Below, piece after piece: positions 48,552 to 59,738 of a DNA stretch of 64,000 nucleotides. Under the pieces are notes generated by a model. It saw nothing but the letters and a program-made list of their open reading frames with translations. It was not told the origin of the DNA and searched no databases. The stretch comes from Turritopsis dohrnii (lineage: Eukaryota; Cnidaria; Hydrozoa; Anthoathecata; Oceaniidae): NCBI GenBank assembly GCA_027922465.2, contig BQMF02000297.1:62001-126000 (forward strand). Direction: 5' to 3'. The first letter of the stretch is position 1. The number at the start of each line of letters is the position of its first letter. The translations under genes and the position numbers were made by a program.

Positions 48552-51170
48552 CAGGGTGACCACAGTCCTGGAAATTCCTGGAAAATCCTGGAAAATTGAT
48601 AAAATTTAGTAATTGTCCTGGATTTGTCCTGGAAAAAGATTTTATCAATTAATGTATACTAATTTCATTTTACTCACAGTATTTGAGTTGTATTAAGATT
48701 TTTTACTTAACCATAAACTTTCAATTTCTCGTGGAATTTTCATTTATAACCTCAACAATTTCATAATGATGTTTTATCTACTTAAAACTTAACAAAAGAA
48801 TGCTCCAAATTAATTAGAATTTTTTTAAGGATTAGTATAAAAGATTGTGTATTTTCATAATATTATGTGACATTAAGTGCTTTTCACTTGTGTTTTTTAA
48901 AATTAGACAATCCATAAAACTGTCATAAAATCCAGACTGTTTTCTTGTTCTTTACAAACTTAGCAACTCTTTTCAGCTGTTTTATTCCTACTTGGATCGA
49001 AGTTACCATTTCTATTCTTTTAGAGATAATTAATAAATCAGAACTATAAACAATGCCTAGAAAAACAAAATTACTTGACAGTTGGGTAAATACTGAAGTT
49101 AATGGTCCTTGGCTCATAAAGGGGAAGTCAGAGTTGGTTACGAAATGCAAATGGTTCTGTAAAGAGTTTTATATATCAAATATGGGTGAGCCGGCACTGA
49201 AAAGTCACATGAAGGGTAAAAAGCACATGGAAAGAACTCCAGATGCAAGTGCTCAAAATTTCTTTCTTCCTTCAGTGAAAGAAAATATCGAAACAAATTC
49301 TTCGCACAATTCTTGGACTGAAGGTTGCCAAGTAACTGCTCAGTCTAGTACACAAGCCTCCATTGATGGGCTTGTGACTAGAGAAAATATTCTTCGTGCG
49401 GAGATACGTTGGGCTCTAAAAACAGTCGAGAGCAAGTTTTCAATGCAATCTTGTGATGAAGTTAGTGAACTTTTCCACACCATGTTTCCCGACAGTGACA
49501 TAGCCAAAAAGTTTCAGCTATCAAGAACTAAATGCAGCTATGTTGTCATCCATGGATTGGCACCAAACTTCAAGTCTATTTTAATTGAGGACATTTGAAA
49601 ATCTCCTTTTCACACAGTTTGTTTTGATGAAAGCTTAAATAAGAAAATTCAGAGAGGACAAATGGATATATTGGTCAGGTACTCAAATACAGATTGTAAC
49701 CTTACTGAAACCAGGTATCTTGATTCACAATTTCTTGATGGGGCAAAGGCACAGCAGATTTTGGAAACCTTCAACAATGGAATCAAAATTCTTGAAGCTA
49801 AACATCAGATTCAAATTTTTTCCGATGGTCCCAATGTAAATTTGAAGTTTTTGCAGTTGATTAACCAGGAAAGATGCACCGCCAAGCTTCCATCTCTGTT
49901 GAATATTGGGACCTGTGGCCTTCATACTATACTCGGCAGCCTGAAAGCAGGGATGGAAAGTACAGGTTGGAATACTGGTAAAATCTTGAAATCAATGTGG
50001 AAGCTGTTGGATGAATCTCCAGCAAGACGTGAAAAATATGAAAAAATTGCAGAAACAAATGTTTATCCTCTTCAATACTGTGGTCACAGGTGGAGTGAGA
50101 ATGGAAATTGCGCAAATCATGCTGAACTCATATGGATTGGGTATGTGAAATTTATCACAAAATCGATTTAACGGAAATGCAACTCTTACAAGATATTATT
50201 AGAATCTATCGAGGATCCTTTGCAACAGGCAAAGTTTAAGTTTATTGAATTTGTTGCCTCGAAATTGTATGTCTTCTTAAAAGGATTTCAAACTGATCAA
50301 CCAATGGTGCTATTTTTGTGCGAAGTGTTAACAAATCTGGTTTCCTCTCTTCTTTGAATGTTCATCCTTGAATAAACAATTGAAAAGGCATATACTTTAA
50401 TGAAATTGTTTAAAATTGACGCTTCAGACAGAAATTTACACAAGCCACTAGAATCTGTTGAGATTGACATTACTTCCAAGCATCTCGTTACCAAGTACAA
50501 AAAGAGTGCGAAATACAAGGAGAGTAATATTCGCAACTTCCTAAAAGGGATTTGCACTTTCCTGTCAGCTCATACAATTCACATGATGGAAAAGTGTCCA
50601 CTGAAACACCTAATTGTATGTTGTGCACCTTGTTTGCATCCTGTTACAGTGTTAAAAACGTCAGACAACGAAATCACGAAGATTAAGTTCAACAAAAAGG
50701 CGGAGAAATTGGCTTCCTTGAATCAAATCACATCAAAGCAAGGTGATGAAGCTAAAGAGAAATTTTCTATTTTCATCAAAGATATAATTCCAAAATACAG
50801 AGAAGAATTTTCCGACTTTGAAATGTTCACACAAAAGCTTGATGTATTCATGATGCGTTTTTTTGTCGGAAAAGCAATTTGGTGCCTTAACAACAGTTTG
50901 CATTTTGATCTTTAGTCTAAGCCATGGCCAATCGTCAATTGAACAAGATTTCAGTGTCAACAAAAAATATATTGCAACCAAACAGTTAGAGTCATCTTTG
51001 ATCTCCTGGCGATTGATATATCTTTTGAGGTGACACATTTGGCTTTCATATGGTCATGTACCAATCTCTGAAGATATGATAAAATCAGTCCGATTAGCCC
51101 GTACCAGGTATGAACAGGCATGAATGAAAAACGCAACAAAGTAGAAAGAGTGTGCCGTAGATCTGAAAAC
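48552..51170 (+). mobile_element. Decayed hAT-like transposon (left end visible)
   Basis: The left end CAGGGTGACCAC is followed by tiled TCCTGGAAA(A) (48570-48640). This is the same architecture as the CAGGGTTGCCAC / TTCCAGAC element at 19327, though the sequences differ. A transposase-like reading frame follows from 49053. The right end was not found, so the end coordinate is that of the recognisable coding part. Confidence 0.65.
49053..51170 (+). pseudogene. hAT-like transposase with N-terminal zinc finger, broken
   Basis: The start at 49053 opens MPRKTKLLDSWVN. A Cys/His finger of the BED/U1 type follows (CKWFC ... HMKGKKH, residues about 31-56). The region about 49440-50170 has SRTKCSYVVIHGLAPNFKSI, then after a TGA PFHTVCFDESLNKKIQRGQM, and IQIFSDGPNVNLKFL, GTCGLHTILGS, consistent with a hAT RNase-H core. 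A further block covers 50400-50915. The C-terminal hAT-type block SLSHGQSSIEQDFSVNKKYI lies at about 50918-50975. At least four stops or frame changes interrupt it, and there are no introns. In intact hAT proteins the C-terminal block mediates dimerisation. Confidence 0.78.
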
Positions 51171-52096
51171 AAAAGTTATCACCAGTGACCTGGATGAAGT
51201 TCAAAAGAAAAAGCAACAACTTCAAGAGAGTGTTGATGACTTGTTGATAGATGCAGATAAGCTTTCTTTTGAGGCAGGTGAAAAGAGTGAAAAGAGTGAT
51301 TTTAAGATTTTAAACAGATCGAATGATTTGCAGACGATTGCAGCTGGAAAAAGAAAAGAAAAGAAATAAAAGAACTTGATGAAATGTCTGAGGCCCTTGT
51401 TCTTCGCAGAGATTCAATCGTATGATTTCTTTGTCTAAGAGTTAGCAAGGATCCTTTAAGATGTATTTGAGATTGATTTATAAACTTTTGGATAAAATGA
51501 CATATTCAAGCACATCAATGAACTAAAAGGTTACTTATTAATCTTTTGTTAGGTTATAGCTTTCAAAGAAGTAGTGATGGTTCCTATTCATCTGTCCTTT
51601 TGTAAGGCTGGAATGTGTGATGATGTTCATAGGATATCTATGTCTTAAATGTTATGAAAATGTCTTAATAGAATTTTAGGTTAGCCATTACACATTCTTA
51701 CATTTATTATATATATTTTTTATCATTGATATACCAGGGAGAAGTGTTGTTTTTTTGGCATTGAGCCTTATGTTTTTAATATCTCAAATCTCTAAGGAAA
51801 CACATTTTCTTTAAAATTAATAACAATGTTCATTATTTTATGAGAAAGTTGATTTTTAAACTGTTATATGACTTACAGATTGGTTAGGAGTCTCATTATA
51901 TTGCTTCATCTTTGTGTTGATATATAATCTTTTTAAAAATGGCATGTTTTCCTGTGGAGCAGAATGCATTTCTGCAGTATTTCTGTAGACATAGATTTTA
52001 TGGTTTTTGCTGAAACCAGCCCAAAACCTCTGTCTGATTTATCTAGAAATTGTTTTGATATTTGATATGTTTGCAGCTATTTATATTTATATCTAT
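51171..52096. other. No gene recognised
   Basis: A lysine/glutamate-rich stretch at about 51180-51370 may be a tail of the hAT-like gene. The rest is AT-rich without recognisable content. It ends with the 15-bp direct repeat TATATTTATATCTAT at 52082-52096. Confidence 0.4.
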
Positions 52097-52152
52097 CTTC
52101 TTTTCGATATCTCTTATTCACCAGAGTGCTCGATACACGCGGTAGAGCGGAT

Positions 52153-53084
52153 TACATGAAAGTAATGAGACTTGTTATTTTCAAAACTAATAGTTTCATG
52201 CTCTCGCAATCGTCAGTTGAAAATAATGATACAAAAACGGTTATATTACAATTATAAGGCTTCATATACAATGCGTTGTCATCTTTTAATTTGACGTCAT
52301 TACGTCAGTCTTTCGTGTCGAAGCGGGCGAGTGTATATTTATTTATGTGACGGCATTTCGAAATAAGTTCGGACCTGGAGTTGATGATGTTGTCTTTCTG
52401 GGTTGCAATTTCTAATTTTTCGCCTAGACAAAGGTTGCATCGTGTGTTAATATTGTTGTCTATGGACTTGCATGTTCTTATAATTTTCCAACTGACTTTG
52501 GGTTGGCGGTTTTCATTTTATAGTTTCCAGAAAGCTTTGGAAAGTTCTGTTTCGTTCTTGTAGCGTTCATTGTTGAAAGATTTTTTGTGGTTGGCGTATC
52601 GCTTTTTGAAGGTGGTTTCTGCTAATCCTATGTATAGCATAGGTTTGTCATTACTGTTGTTTGTTGTCACCTTCGCTTGGTAAACGGTGTTTTCTGTCAA
52701 GCAGTTTCCTTGTAGTGGACATAGTTCTTTCTGAACACAGTTGCAAGTTCGTTTGGTAGTTTCATTTTGGGCCTTGAGTATGGTATTGTTATGATTGTCG
52801 ATGATACATTTTATGTTTTTGGTGCAGCTGTAACTCACTTTTACGGTGTTTCTGTTGAACAATTTGTGGTATTTGTGATTTGTTGGGAAGTGTCTGTCAA
52901 TCAGGTTTAAAAATCGTTGGGCAATTTTGGTGGAAACATTTTTGCTGTATGGTGGATTGAACCATATGATTTTTCTTTTTCTGTTGTTTTTTGTTCTTTC
53001 GTTGGTGTTTTGGTATTTTAATGTTGTTTGGTATCCTGAATCATTGAGTGCTTTTTCGTAAATCGGTTTTGCGTTATTAAACAT
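52153..53084 (-). repeat. Inverted arm: Penelope 3' half on minus strand
   Basis: The minus-strand frame 53084-52518 (188 residues) reads from NAKPIYEKALNDSGYQTTLK to FNNERYKNETELSKAFWKL and is nearly identical to the plus-strand arm. The plus arm has a TAG (53717-53719) in place of the Tyr of KPIYEK, so the arms carry independent changes. Both share a TAA directly after FWKL, where relatives have Lys. Confidence 0.9.
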
Positions 53085-53148
53085 TAAAGATTAAAGATTT
53101 GTAATCTTTGACATTAAAGACTTTTATCCTTCAATAACAAATTCGCTA

Positions 53149-54472
53149 ATGAACAATGCATTAAATTTTGCTAAAGAAATGACCGAAATTTCAAACGATG
53201 ACATAAGAATTATAGAACACGCTCGAAAGTCACTTCTATACAGCAATAAACAAGCGTGGATGAAAAAAACAGGAAACCTATTCGACGTCACAATGGGAGC
53301 TTACGACGGCGCAGAGGTATGTGAACTCGTTGGAATATTTCTACAAAATCAGATCGGGCAACTTTACAATAAAGAAAACATTGGTTTATATCGTGACGAC
53401 GGATTAGCAGTATTCAAAAACGTTAGCGGCCCAGAATCAGAAAGAATTAAAAAGAACCTACAAAAAAATCTTCAATGACCACCATCTCGAAATTGTAATC
53501 GAATGCAATAAAAAAATAGTGGACTACCTTGACATAACATTGAACCTAAAAGATGGATCTTACAAACCATACCACAAGCCCGACGCCGACATCCAATATA
53601 TAAATACCCAATCCAACCACCCACCTAACATTATCCGGCAAATACCCAGAACAATAGAAAAACGGCTATCTGAACACTCCTCCAACGAACAAATCTTTAA
53701 TAACGCAAAACCGATTTAGGAAAAAGCACTCAATGATTCAGGATACCAAACAACATTAAAATACCAAAACACAAACGAAAGAACAAAAAACAACAGAAAA
53801 AGAAAAATCATATGGTTCAATCCACCATACAGCAAAAATGTTTCCACCAAAATTGCCCAACGATTTTTAAACCTGATTGACAGACACTTCCCAACAAATC
53901 ACAAATACCACAAATTGTTCAACAGAAACACCGTAAAAGTGAGTTACAGCTGCACCAAAAACATAAAATGTATCATCGACAATCATAACAAGACCATACT
54001 CAAGGCCCAAAATGAAACTACCAAACGAACTTGCAACTGTGTTCAGAAAGAACTATGTCCACTACAAGGAAACTGCTTGACAGAAAACACCGTTTACCAA
54101 GCGAAGGTGACAACAAACAACAGTAATGACAAACCTATGCTATACATAGGATTAGCAGAAACCACCTTCAAAAAGCGATACGCCAACCACAAAAAATCTT
54201 TCAACAATGAACGCTACAAGAACGAAACAGAACTTTCCAAAGCTTTCTGGAAACTATAAAATGAAAACCGCCAACCCAAAGTCAGTTGGAAAATTATAAG
54301 AACATGCAAGTCCATAGACAACAATATTAACACACGATGCAACCTTTGCCTAGGCGAAAAATTAGAAATTGCAACCCAGAAAGACAACATCATCAACTCC
54401 AGGTCCGAACTTATTTCGAAATGCCGTCACATAAATAAATATACACTCGCCCGCTTCGACACGAAAGACTGA
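53149..54472 (+). pseudogene. Penelope-like RT plus GIY-YIG nuclease, 5'-truncated
   Basis: The N-terminal visible part has VTMGAYDGAEVCELVGIF and GLYRDDGLAVFKNVSG (53400 region, the RT catalytic Asp pair). After a frame change at about 53475 it reads VDYLDITLNLKDGSYKPY and SNHPPNIIRQIPRTIEKRL. The GIY-YIG nuclease lies at about 54035-54290: CNCVQKELCPLQGNC zinc-type motif, NTVYQAKV, MLYIGLAETTFKKRYANHKK. The tail SRSELISKCRHINKYTLARF runs to 54472. In the family, RT and nuclease together drive target-primed insertion. It is dead here: 5' end missing, one frameshift and two stops. Confidence 0.85.
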
Positions 54473-54632
54473 CGTAATGACGTCAAATTAAAAGATGACA
54501 ACGCATTGTATATGAAGCCTTATAATTGTAATATAACCGTTTTTGTATCATTATTTTCAACTGACGATTGCGAGAGCATGAAACTATTAGTTTTGAAAAT
54601 AACAAGTCTCATTACTTTCATGTATATTTATA

Positions 54633-54953
54633 TCTATATATTAATAGCCGATTCTCCGTCCGTCTGTTTGTTTGTTTGTTTGTAAGTCACGCAAAATGGT
54701 AGATTGAGTTGTGAGCGAAATTATTTCTTTTTTTGTGTGTGACATGAGTTTGAAGCAAATACATTGCAACCCCAATCAAACGTGACTTTTTTTGGCTGAT
54801 GAACTAATACGAATAATGTTTTGTTTTTATTATTATTGTTAGTTTTATATTCCAAGGACTATGTTGACTACATTGGCTTTGAAAACAATACATCAACTAA
54901 ATACAAAGAAACTAACTGATTAAACATTTTGGACAAAAAGCAGTGGCAGAACT
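54633..54953 (+). mobile_element. Helitron 5' end, cut by a LINE insertion
   Basis: The plus-strand copy starts TCTATATATTAATAGCCGAT after host A. It carries the TTTG-type microsatellite (54660-54683) and matches the reverse complement of 1-279 and 41400-41733. Similarity stops at GCAGTGGCAGAAC (54953), exactly where the LINE tail begins. Confidence 0.85.
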
Positions 54954-55795
54954 TTTATTTATTTATTTATTTAAAATATTTATACAGGATTTTTCTTCAG
55001 TAATAAATACTGTTATCAATGAAATACCTGTTACAAAATAAAAATTAAAAATAAGTAATAAATATTAAAATGATAAAATAAAATACAGCTAGATTAATCC
55101 ACAAAGAAGAACTGTAATATGCTGTAAGTATCAAACTATTGGGCAAACAAACGAAGATGAGACACCACTATGTTGGATATGTAAATGGAAAACCAAAATC
55201 ATTTAAAGAAAATCCATGAAAACATAAAGGAAATTAAATATTGAAATGAAATTTGAGACCCTTTTTGAATAAATTCAGGTCGTCTTTTTTCTTGAGTTCA
55301 ATTGGTAAATCGTTATAGAGTCTGGTACCTTCAAATTTGAAAGATTTCCTTCCGAATTCAAGTTTTGTTTTTGGCAGACATAACAACAAACCATTATTTC
55401 GAGTTCTCACAACATGATTCACTACTTCGAAATACCCACTATAGTTAGAACAACATTCGTTCAACAACACTTTCTTCCCATCTGTACAAGCTTGTGCACG
55501 TATTACATTGACAGCACTACATGTTGACACTGAACAATTCTGCACACTCTCGATTCAATGCTATCCAACATTTTCAACTGGGTAGCAGTAAAAGATAACA
55601 TAGCTGTAGTTGAATATGTTAAAACTGGAAGAATCATGCAATTATAAATTGTTTTCAAGAGATCCGGTTCAGTGTGATGTTTCAGTTATTGCAGCAAGGA
55701 AACTCTCACGCTAGCTTTCTTGATCATTTTTGCAAAGTTTTCATTCATCGTTAAACTCTGGTCCAGGATTACTCCTAGATATTTTTTTTTTAATG
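54954..55795 (-). mobile_element. 5'-truncated LINE on minus strand
   Basis: The TTTATTTATTT run at 54954-54976 is the TAAA-type tail read on minus. Upstream coding sequence (55795-55234) includes YLGVILDQSLTMNENFAKM, LKTIYNCMILPVLTYSTTAM and the C-terminal ending FEGTRLYNDLPIELKKK. This is the thumb/C-terminal part of a non-LTR reverse transcriptase, with a stop at about 55690. It is a different family from the LINE at 9380. Confidence 0.8.
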
Positions 55796-55927
55796 AGTTG
55801 CTCCCTGCAAGGCCGAAGCCACTACTAGGCAGAAAGCTACAAGATGAGAAAAGCAAGAAGAGTTATAAAGACAGAGCAAGGTGGCGGTTAACCTTGGATT
55901 TAAAAGATTGTAGATCATACCCAGTCG

Positions 55928-56175
55928 GCACAAGACGTCTTTTAGACGTCTTTATTAAGTCAAGATTACATCTTTAAAAAGACGCATTTATGAGAAGTCT
56001 AAAAGACATCTTTAAGACAACTTGAAAATGCTTGCCGTCTAAAAGATGTCTAAAAGACGTCTTGGTAAATGTGGAATTTATTTCGCTGTTCGTTAGACGT
56101 CTTTCAGACACCTGGATTCAAGCGAAATTAAGACGTCTTTTTGTAGACGCGTTTTACACTTCTTTTAGACGTTTT
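55928..56175. repeat. AGACGTCT palindromic repeat array
   Basis: Variants of the palindrome AAGACGTCTT and its halves (AGACATCT, AGATGTCT, AGAAGTCT, AGACGCG) occur about a dozen times in 250 bp, spaced mostly 8-25 bp apart. Dense subterminal motif arrays like this are binding sites for the second protein in plant CACTA elements. A similar role with the downstream partner gene is inference. Confidence 0.8.
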
Positions 56176-57576
56176 TTTTCTTCCTTCGCGCCAATTTTAA
56201 ATTTTCTATACTTGAAGACGGGGGGACAAAGGCGAATCTTCAACTTGTATTTTTTGAAATAGATTACTTTAGTAATTTCATAACTAAAGAAATTATTAAT
56301 TTGTTTAAATGTTTGGATAATAAAGCTATTTTGGCTGTGGTTATTGATAAAGAACTTCCTTTTTCTACAACAATATATTCTATAACAACCCGCTGGAGCA
56401 TCTGTTCAATAAAAACATTTTGATGGAGAACAATTTTTCGTCGTCTTGAAAGGTCTCGACAAGTTCGTGCATCAGCTATATCTCGTAAGTAAACATTTTA
56501 TATTTTATTCCAAGTCAGTTGTGCTGTGGTCGTTGTTGTGCTGTGTCGGCTGTGTTATAGATAGCATAGATATACGAACAAATTCTTTTGGTATTTCTAT
56601 GGTTATAGTAACTGAATGTTCATACTGATCAACAGAAGAGAATGGAGGGCTGGCCTAACTTTACTTCGTCATCCTCATGAAAACAATTCATTTTTACATT
56701 TGGCAAGAACTTAATAAAATGTTTACATCAATGATTTTGGTTTTAACAGTTTGGAAGTGCATTATTTGCTAGTTAAATGGTTTTATTTCTAATAGATTTG
56801 TTTTCTTGTTTGGCTTGTTGGCTGTGCTTGGACTGGAATATTTTTGGCTTGTTGGCTGTTTGTCATTAAATCATCACAAGATACTTATTATTATACTCTT
56901 TTGTTATTTGGTACGTGCCTTATTTATTAACTTTAATCTGTAATTATAATTGTAAACGAAATGTTTACATTTGCATAAGCCAATGTTAAGTTGTTTTATC
57001 ATTAATTGATTTATCACTTGAATATGTAAGTGTATTAAGAATTATTCAAATATGTCAACTCACACACTTTGAGTGTTGTGTGACACACACATTTTGGTTA
57101 TCACACACTAATTTTTTTTGAAATTCCTTATCTGAAATAAAAATTTTTGTGGAATGTTCAAGTAGTTTTCTTCAAATCTTCAAATTTGCTACTTTTCATA
57201 CAGTACTGTTGTTTCCAGCAATTTACTGAGTGCATTTTATTGCAATATAGAGTATAAAATTTCAAAACGTTCTCTAGTATGCCAACCAAAACTGCTGCTT
57301 ATAAATCTCACACACATTTTATTTTTCAACCATTGATGTATCTGATTATTTGTATCTAGGGTAAGAATTTCTTATGGGTTTTAGTTTCGAACACAATGCA
57401 CCCTTGTGTCAAAAGATAGGTGATTATGGTAAAATCACAGGTCACCAGAAATACATGTTCATATTATGTTAATGTATTAAAGCCAGTACTTGTAAATAAT
57501 AGTTCTCAGTTGATCTATAATAGCATAGTATAGCTTTTAGGAATTTTCAGCCTACCTTACTTTCAGGAGGCGAATT
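56176..57576. other. No gene recognised; 5' region of the two-gene element
   Basis: AT-rich DNA upstream of the transposase start. CACACAC-rich words lie at 57060-57112 and 57310. A non-coding 5' exon ending near 57567 (TTACTTTCAG) is possible. Confidence 0.4.
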
Positions 57577-59483
57577 ATGAATGACACAAAGCTACGTCAA
57601 CAAAGACGCAGATTAAATAAAAAAGTCTCAGCATTATTTAGTGAAGAGTACAACTGTTTGTCAGACTGTTCTTCAAACTTAGATGAATGCATGGAAGTTT
57701 CTGAAGTTGGAGAAGAAACTAATGAACTACTTGAAGTGGAGGAAGAATTCCCAGAAATCTGCGACAGTTCTGATGTTAGTTTCCCATTGAGTTCTGATGG
57801 TGAAGATGAGAGTCACCATTCAACTTTAAAGGAAGATCTTTCCAGTTGGGTTGTTGAAAGTGATTGTTCTCGTGAATCCGTTAATAAGCTTTTGTTAATG
57901 TTGAGAAAGCATGGGCATGAAGAACTTCCTAAAGATGCCAGAACTCTTTTAAATACCCCCAAGAATGTGCAAACTGAATCAAAATGTGGAGGCACTTATT
58001 GTTATATCGGGATTGTGGAAGGAATCAAACAGTGCTTGAAAATTTATCCATCTTTAAAACAAGCATCTCAGCTCTCACTATCTGTCGATATTGATGGATT
58101 ACCCTTATCTAAATCTTCAAAATCGCAACTTCGGCCAATACTAGGTTCATTAAATAATACTAACTATGTTTTTCATATTGCTCTCTTCCATGGCACAACC
58201 AAACCCAGCTGTCTTGATTCATTTTTATCTGACTTCTTAAAAGAAAGTGAATCACTTCTTACAAATGGCATAGAACTCCATGGAAAACATTTTACTTTTT
58301 GTCTAAGCTCCTTTATATGTGATGCTCCAGCAAGGGCATTTCTAAAATCCATAATTAGTCATAATGGATATTATGCTTGTGAAAGATGCACCATTAAAGG
58401 TGAATATTATCAAAACCGAATGGTTTACAGTTCCTCTAACGAATTCCCTGCAAGAACTGACGAAGGTTTTCGTAATGGAAGTTATTTACAAAATCATCAG
58501 AAGGCAATAAGTCCATTAGTTTCTGTCTTGGGATTTAACTGCATAAGTCAGTTCCCTCTTGATTATATGCACATGGTTTTACTTGGTGTCATGAAAAGAA
58601 TGCTCCAGTTTTTGCTTAAAGGTCCCTCTATTTGCAGAATTTCAAATAATCATGCTGATCAAATTTCGTCAAAGTTACAAAATCTCAATGGATGTATGCC
58701 TTGTGATTTTAATCGACAGCCACGTCCACTCACTGAACTACCATATCGGAAAGCCACTGAATTCAGACAATTCCTGTTATACCATGGTGTTATTGTTTTA
58801 AAAGGAGTTGTTTCAAAAGAAGTATATAATCACTATTTGGCACTTCATGTAGTTATGTCTGTGTTACTCAACGAAACAGTGACAAACGAAACAAGCTGAT
58901 ACCTTACTGTCGTGATTTGATCAAATGGTTTTCTTATAATGCTCATCATATCTATGGTGACACCTTTTCAACCTACAATGTGCATTCTTTGATACACCTC
59001 CCAGATGATTCAATTAATTTCCAATGCTCCTTAGATGAATTATCAGCCTTCAAATTTGAAAATTACATGCAACATTTAAAGAGAAATGTAAAAAGTGCCA
59101 ATAATCCACTTGCACAGATAGTGAAGAGGGAGCATGAATGTCAAATGTCAGTTAAACCTTCGCCAGAAAAGTTTGTCATTAAGTCAAAGAAATTACAGGA
59201 GTCTTGCTTTAAATTAACCAATGGAGATTTTTGCTTCATAGAAAGTATGAATCATGATGGGACGCTAAATTGCAGTGTAATGAAGAAAAGAAATCTTGAA
59301 CATTTGTATGAACAACCTATTAAGTCAATAATTCTTGATAACTTCTTAGTTAAAGACAGTTCTGTGGGAAAGAGAACTGTCCTGAACACAGCTTATCTAT
59401 CAAGTAAAGTTGTATGTTTACCTTACAAAGACAAATTAGCATGCTTTACCATTATGCACAAAATGGAGAAAGATAAGTTTTAA
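57577..59483 (+). pseudogene. EnSpm/CACTA-related transposase, one frameshift
   Basis: The first frame, 57577-58899, has a basic start (RQQRRRLNKK) and an acidic stretch. Then come LSSWVVESDCSRESVNKLLL, LRKHGHEELPKDARTLLNTP, LSLSVDIDGLPLSKSSKSQL with DIDG, FHIALFHGTTKPSCLDSF, FICDAPARAFLKSIISHNGY, YACERCTIKGEY and QFPLDYMHMVLLGVMKRML. A 1-base frame change at about 58888-58893 leads into the second frame (LIPYCRDLIKWFSYNAHHIY ... LVKDSSVGKRTVLNTAYLSS). Blocks and length (about 635 residues, intronless) match a transposase family abundant in fish, insects and cnidarians. I place it near EnSpm on motif style only (DIDG, DAPAR, PLDYMH). Otherwise intact, so probably recent. Confidence 0.78.
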
Positions 59484-59738
59484 AGTTTCCTAGCTATGTG
59501 GAAACATGGAAAACATTAGTGTTGTGAATATTTAAAGTTGTCTTGCATATGTTAGAGCTATTATACATGTTTTATTTATGTTGAAGGTTGTGCTAAATAC
59601 AGATGTTAAATACAGTAAAATCCCATAGCCCCAGTCTCAATTTTTTTACACTTCAAACTTAATTGATGTTTCATCAATGCAAATATTGTTGATCTATTTG
59701 TTCAATGTTCAAAATCTTTTTTCAGTCTTACAATTGAA

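Larger units (their letters stand above)
52097..54622 (+). mobile_element. Penelope-like retroelement with inverted 5' partial copy
   Basis: A perfect 15-bp direct repeat TATATTTATATCTAT flanks it (52082-52096 and 54623-54637). The main copy on plus (53149-54472) encodes part of the reverse transcriptase and a GIY-YIG nuclease. The segment 52153-53084 is a near-identical inverted copy of its 3' part (about 53693-54624), so the whole folds as a giant palindrome with a ~0.6-kb loop. Inverted, 5'-truncated partial duplications are a known habit of Penelope-like elements. Confidence 0.85.
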
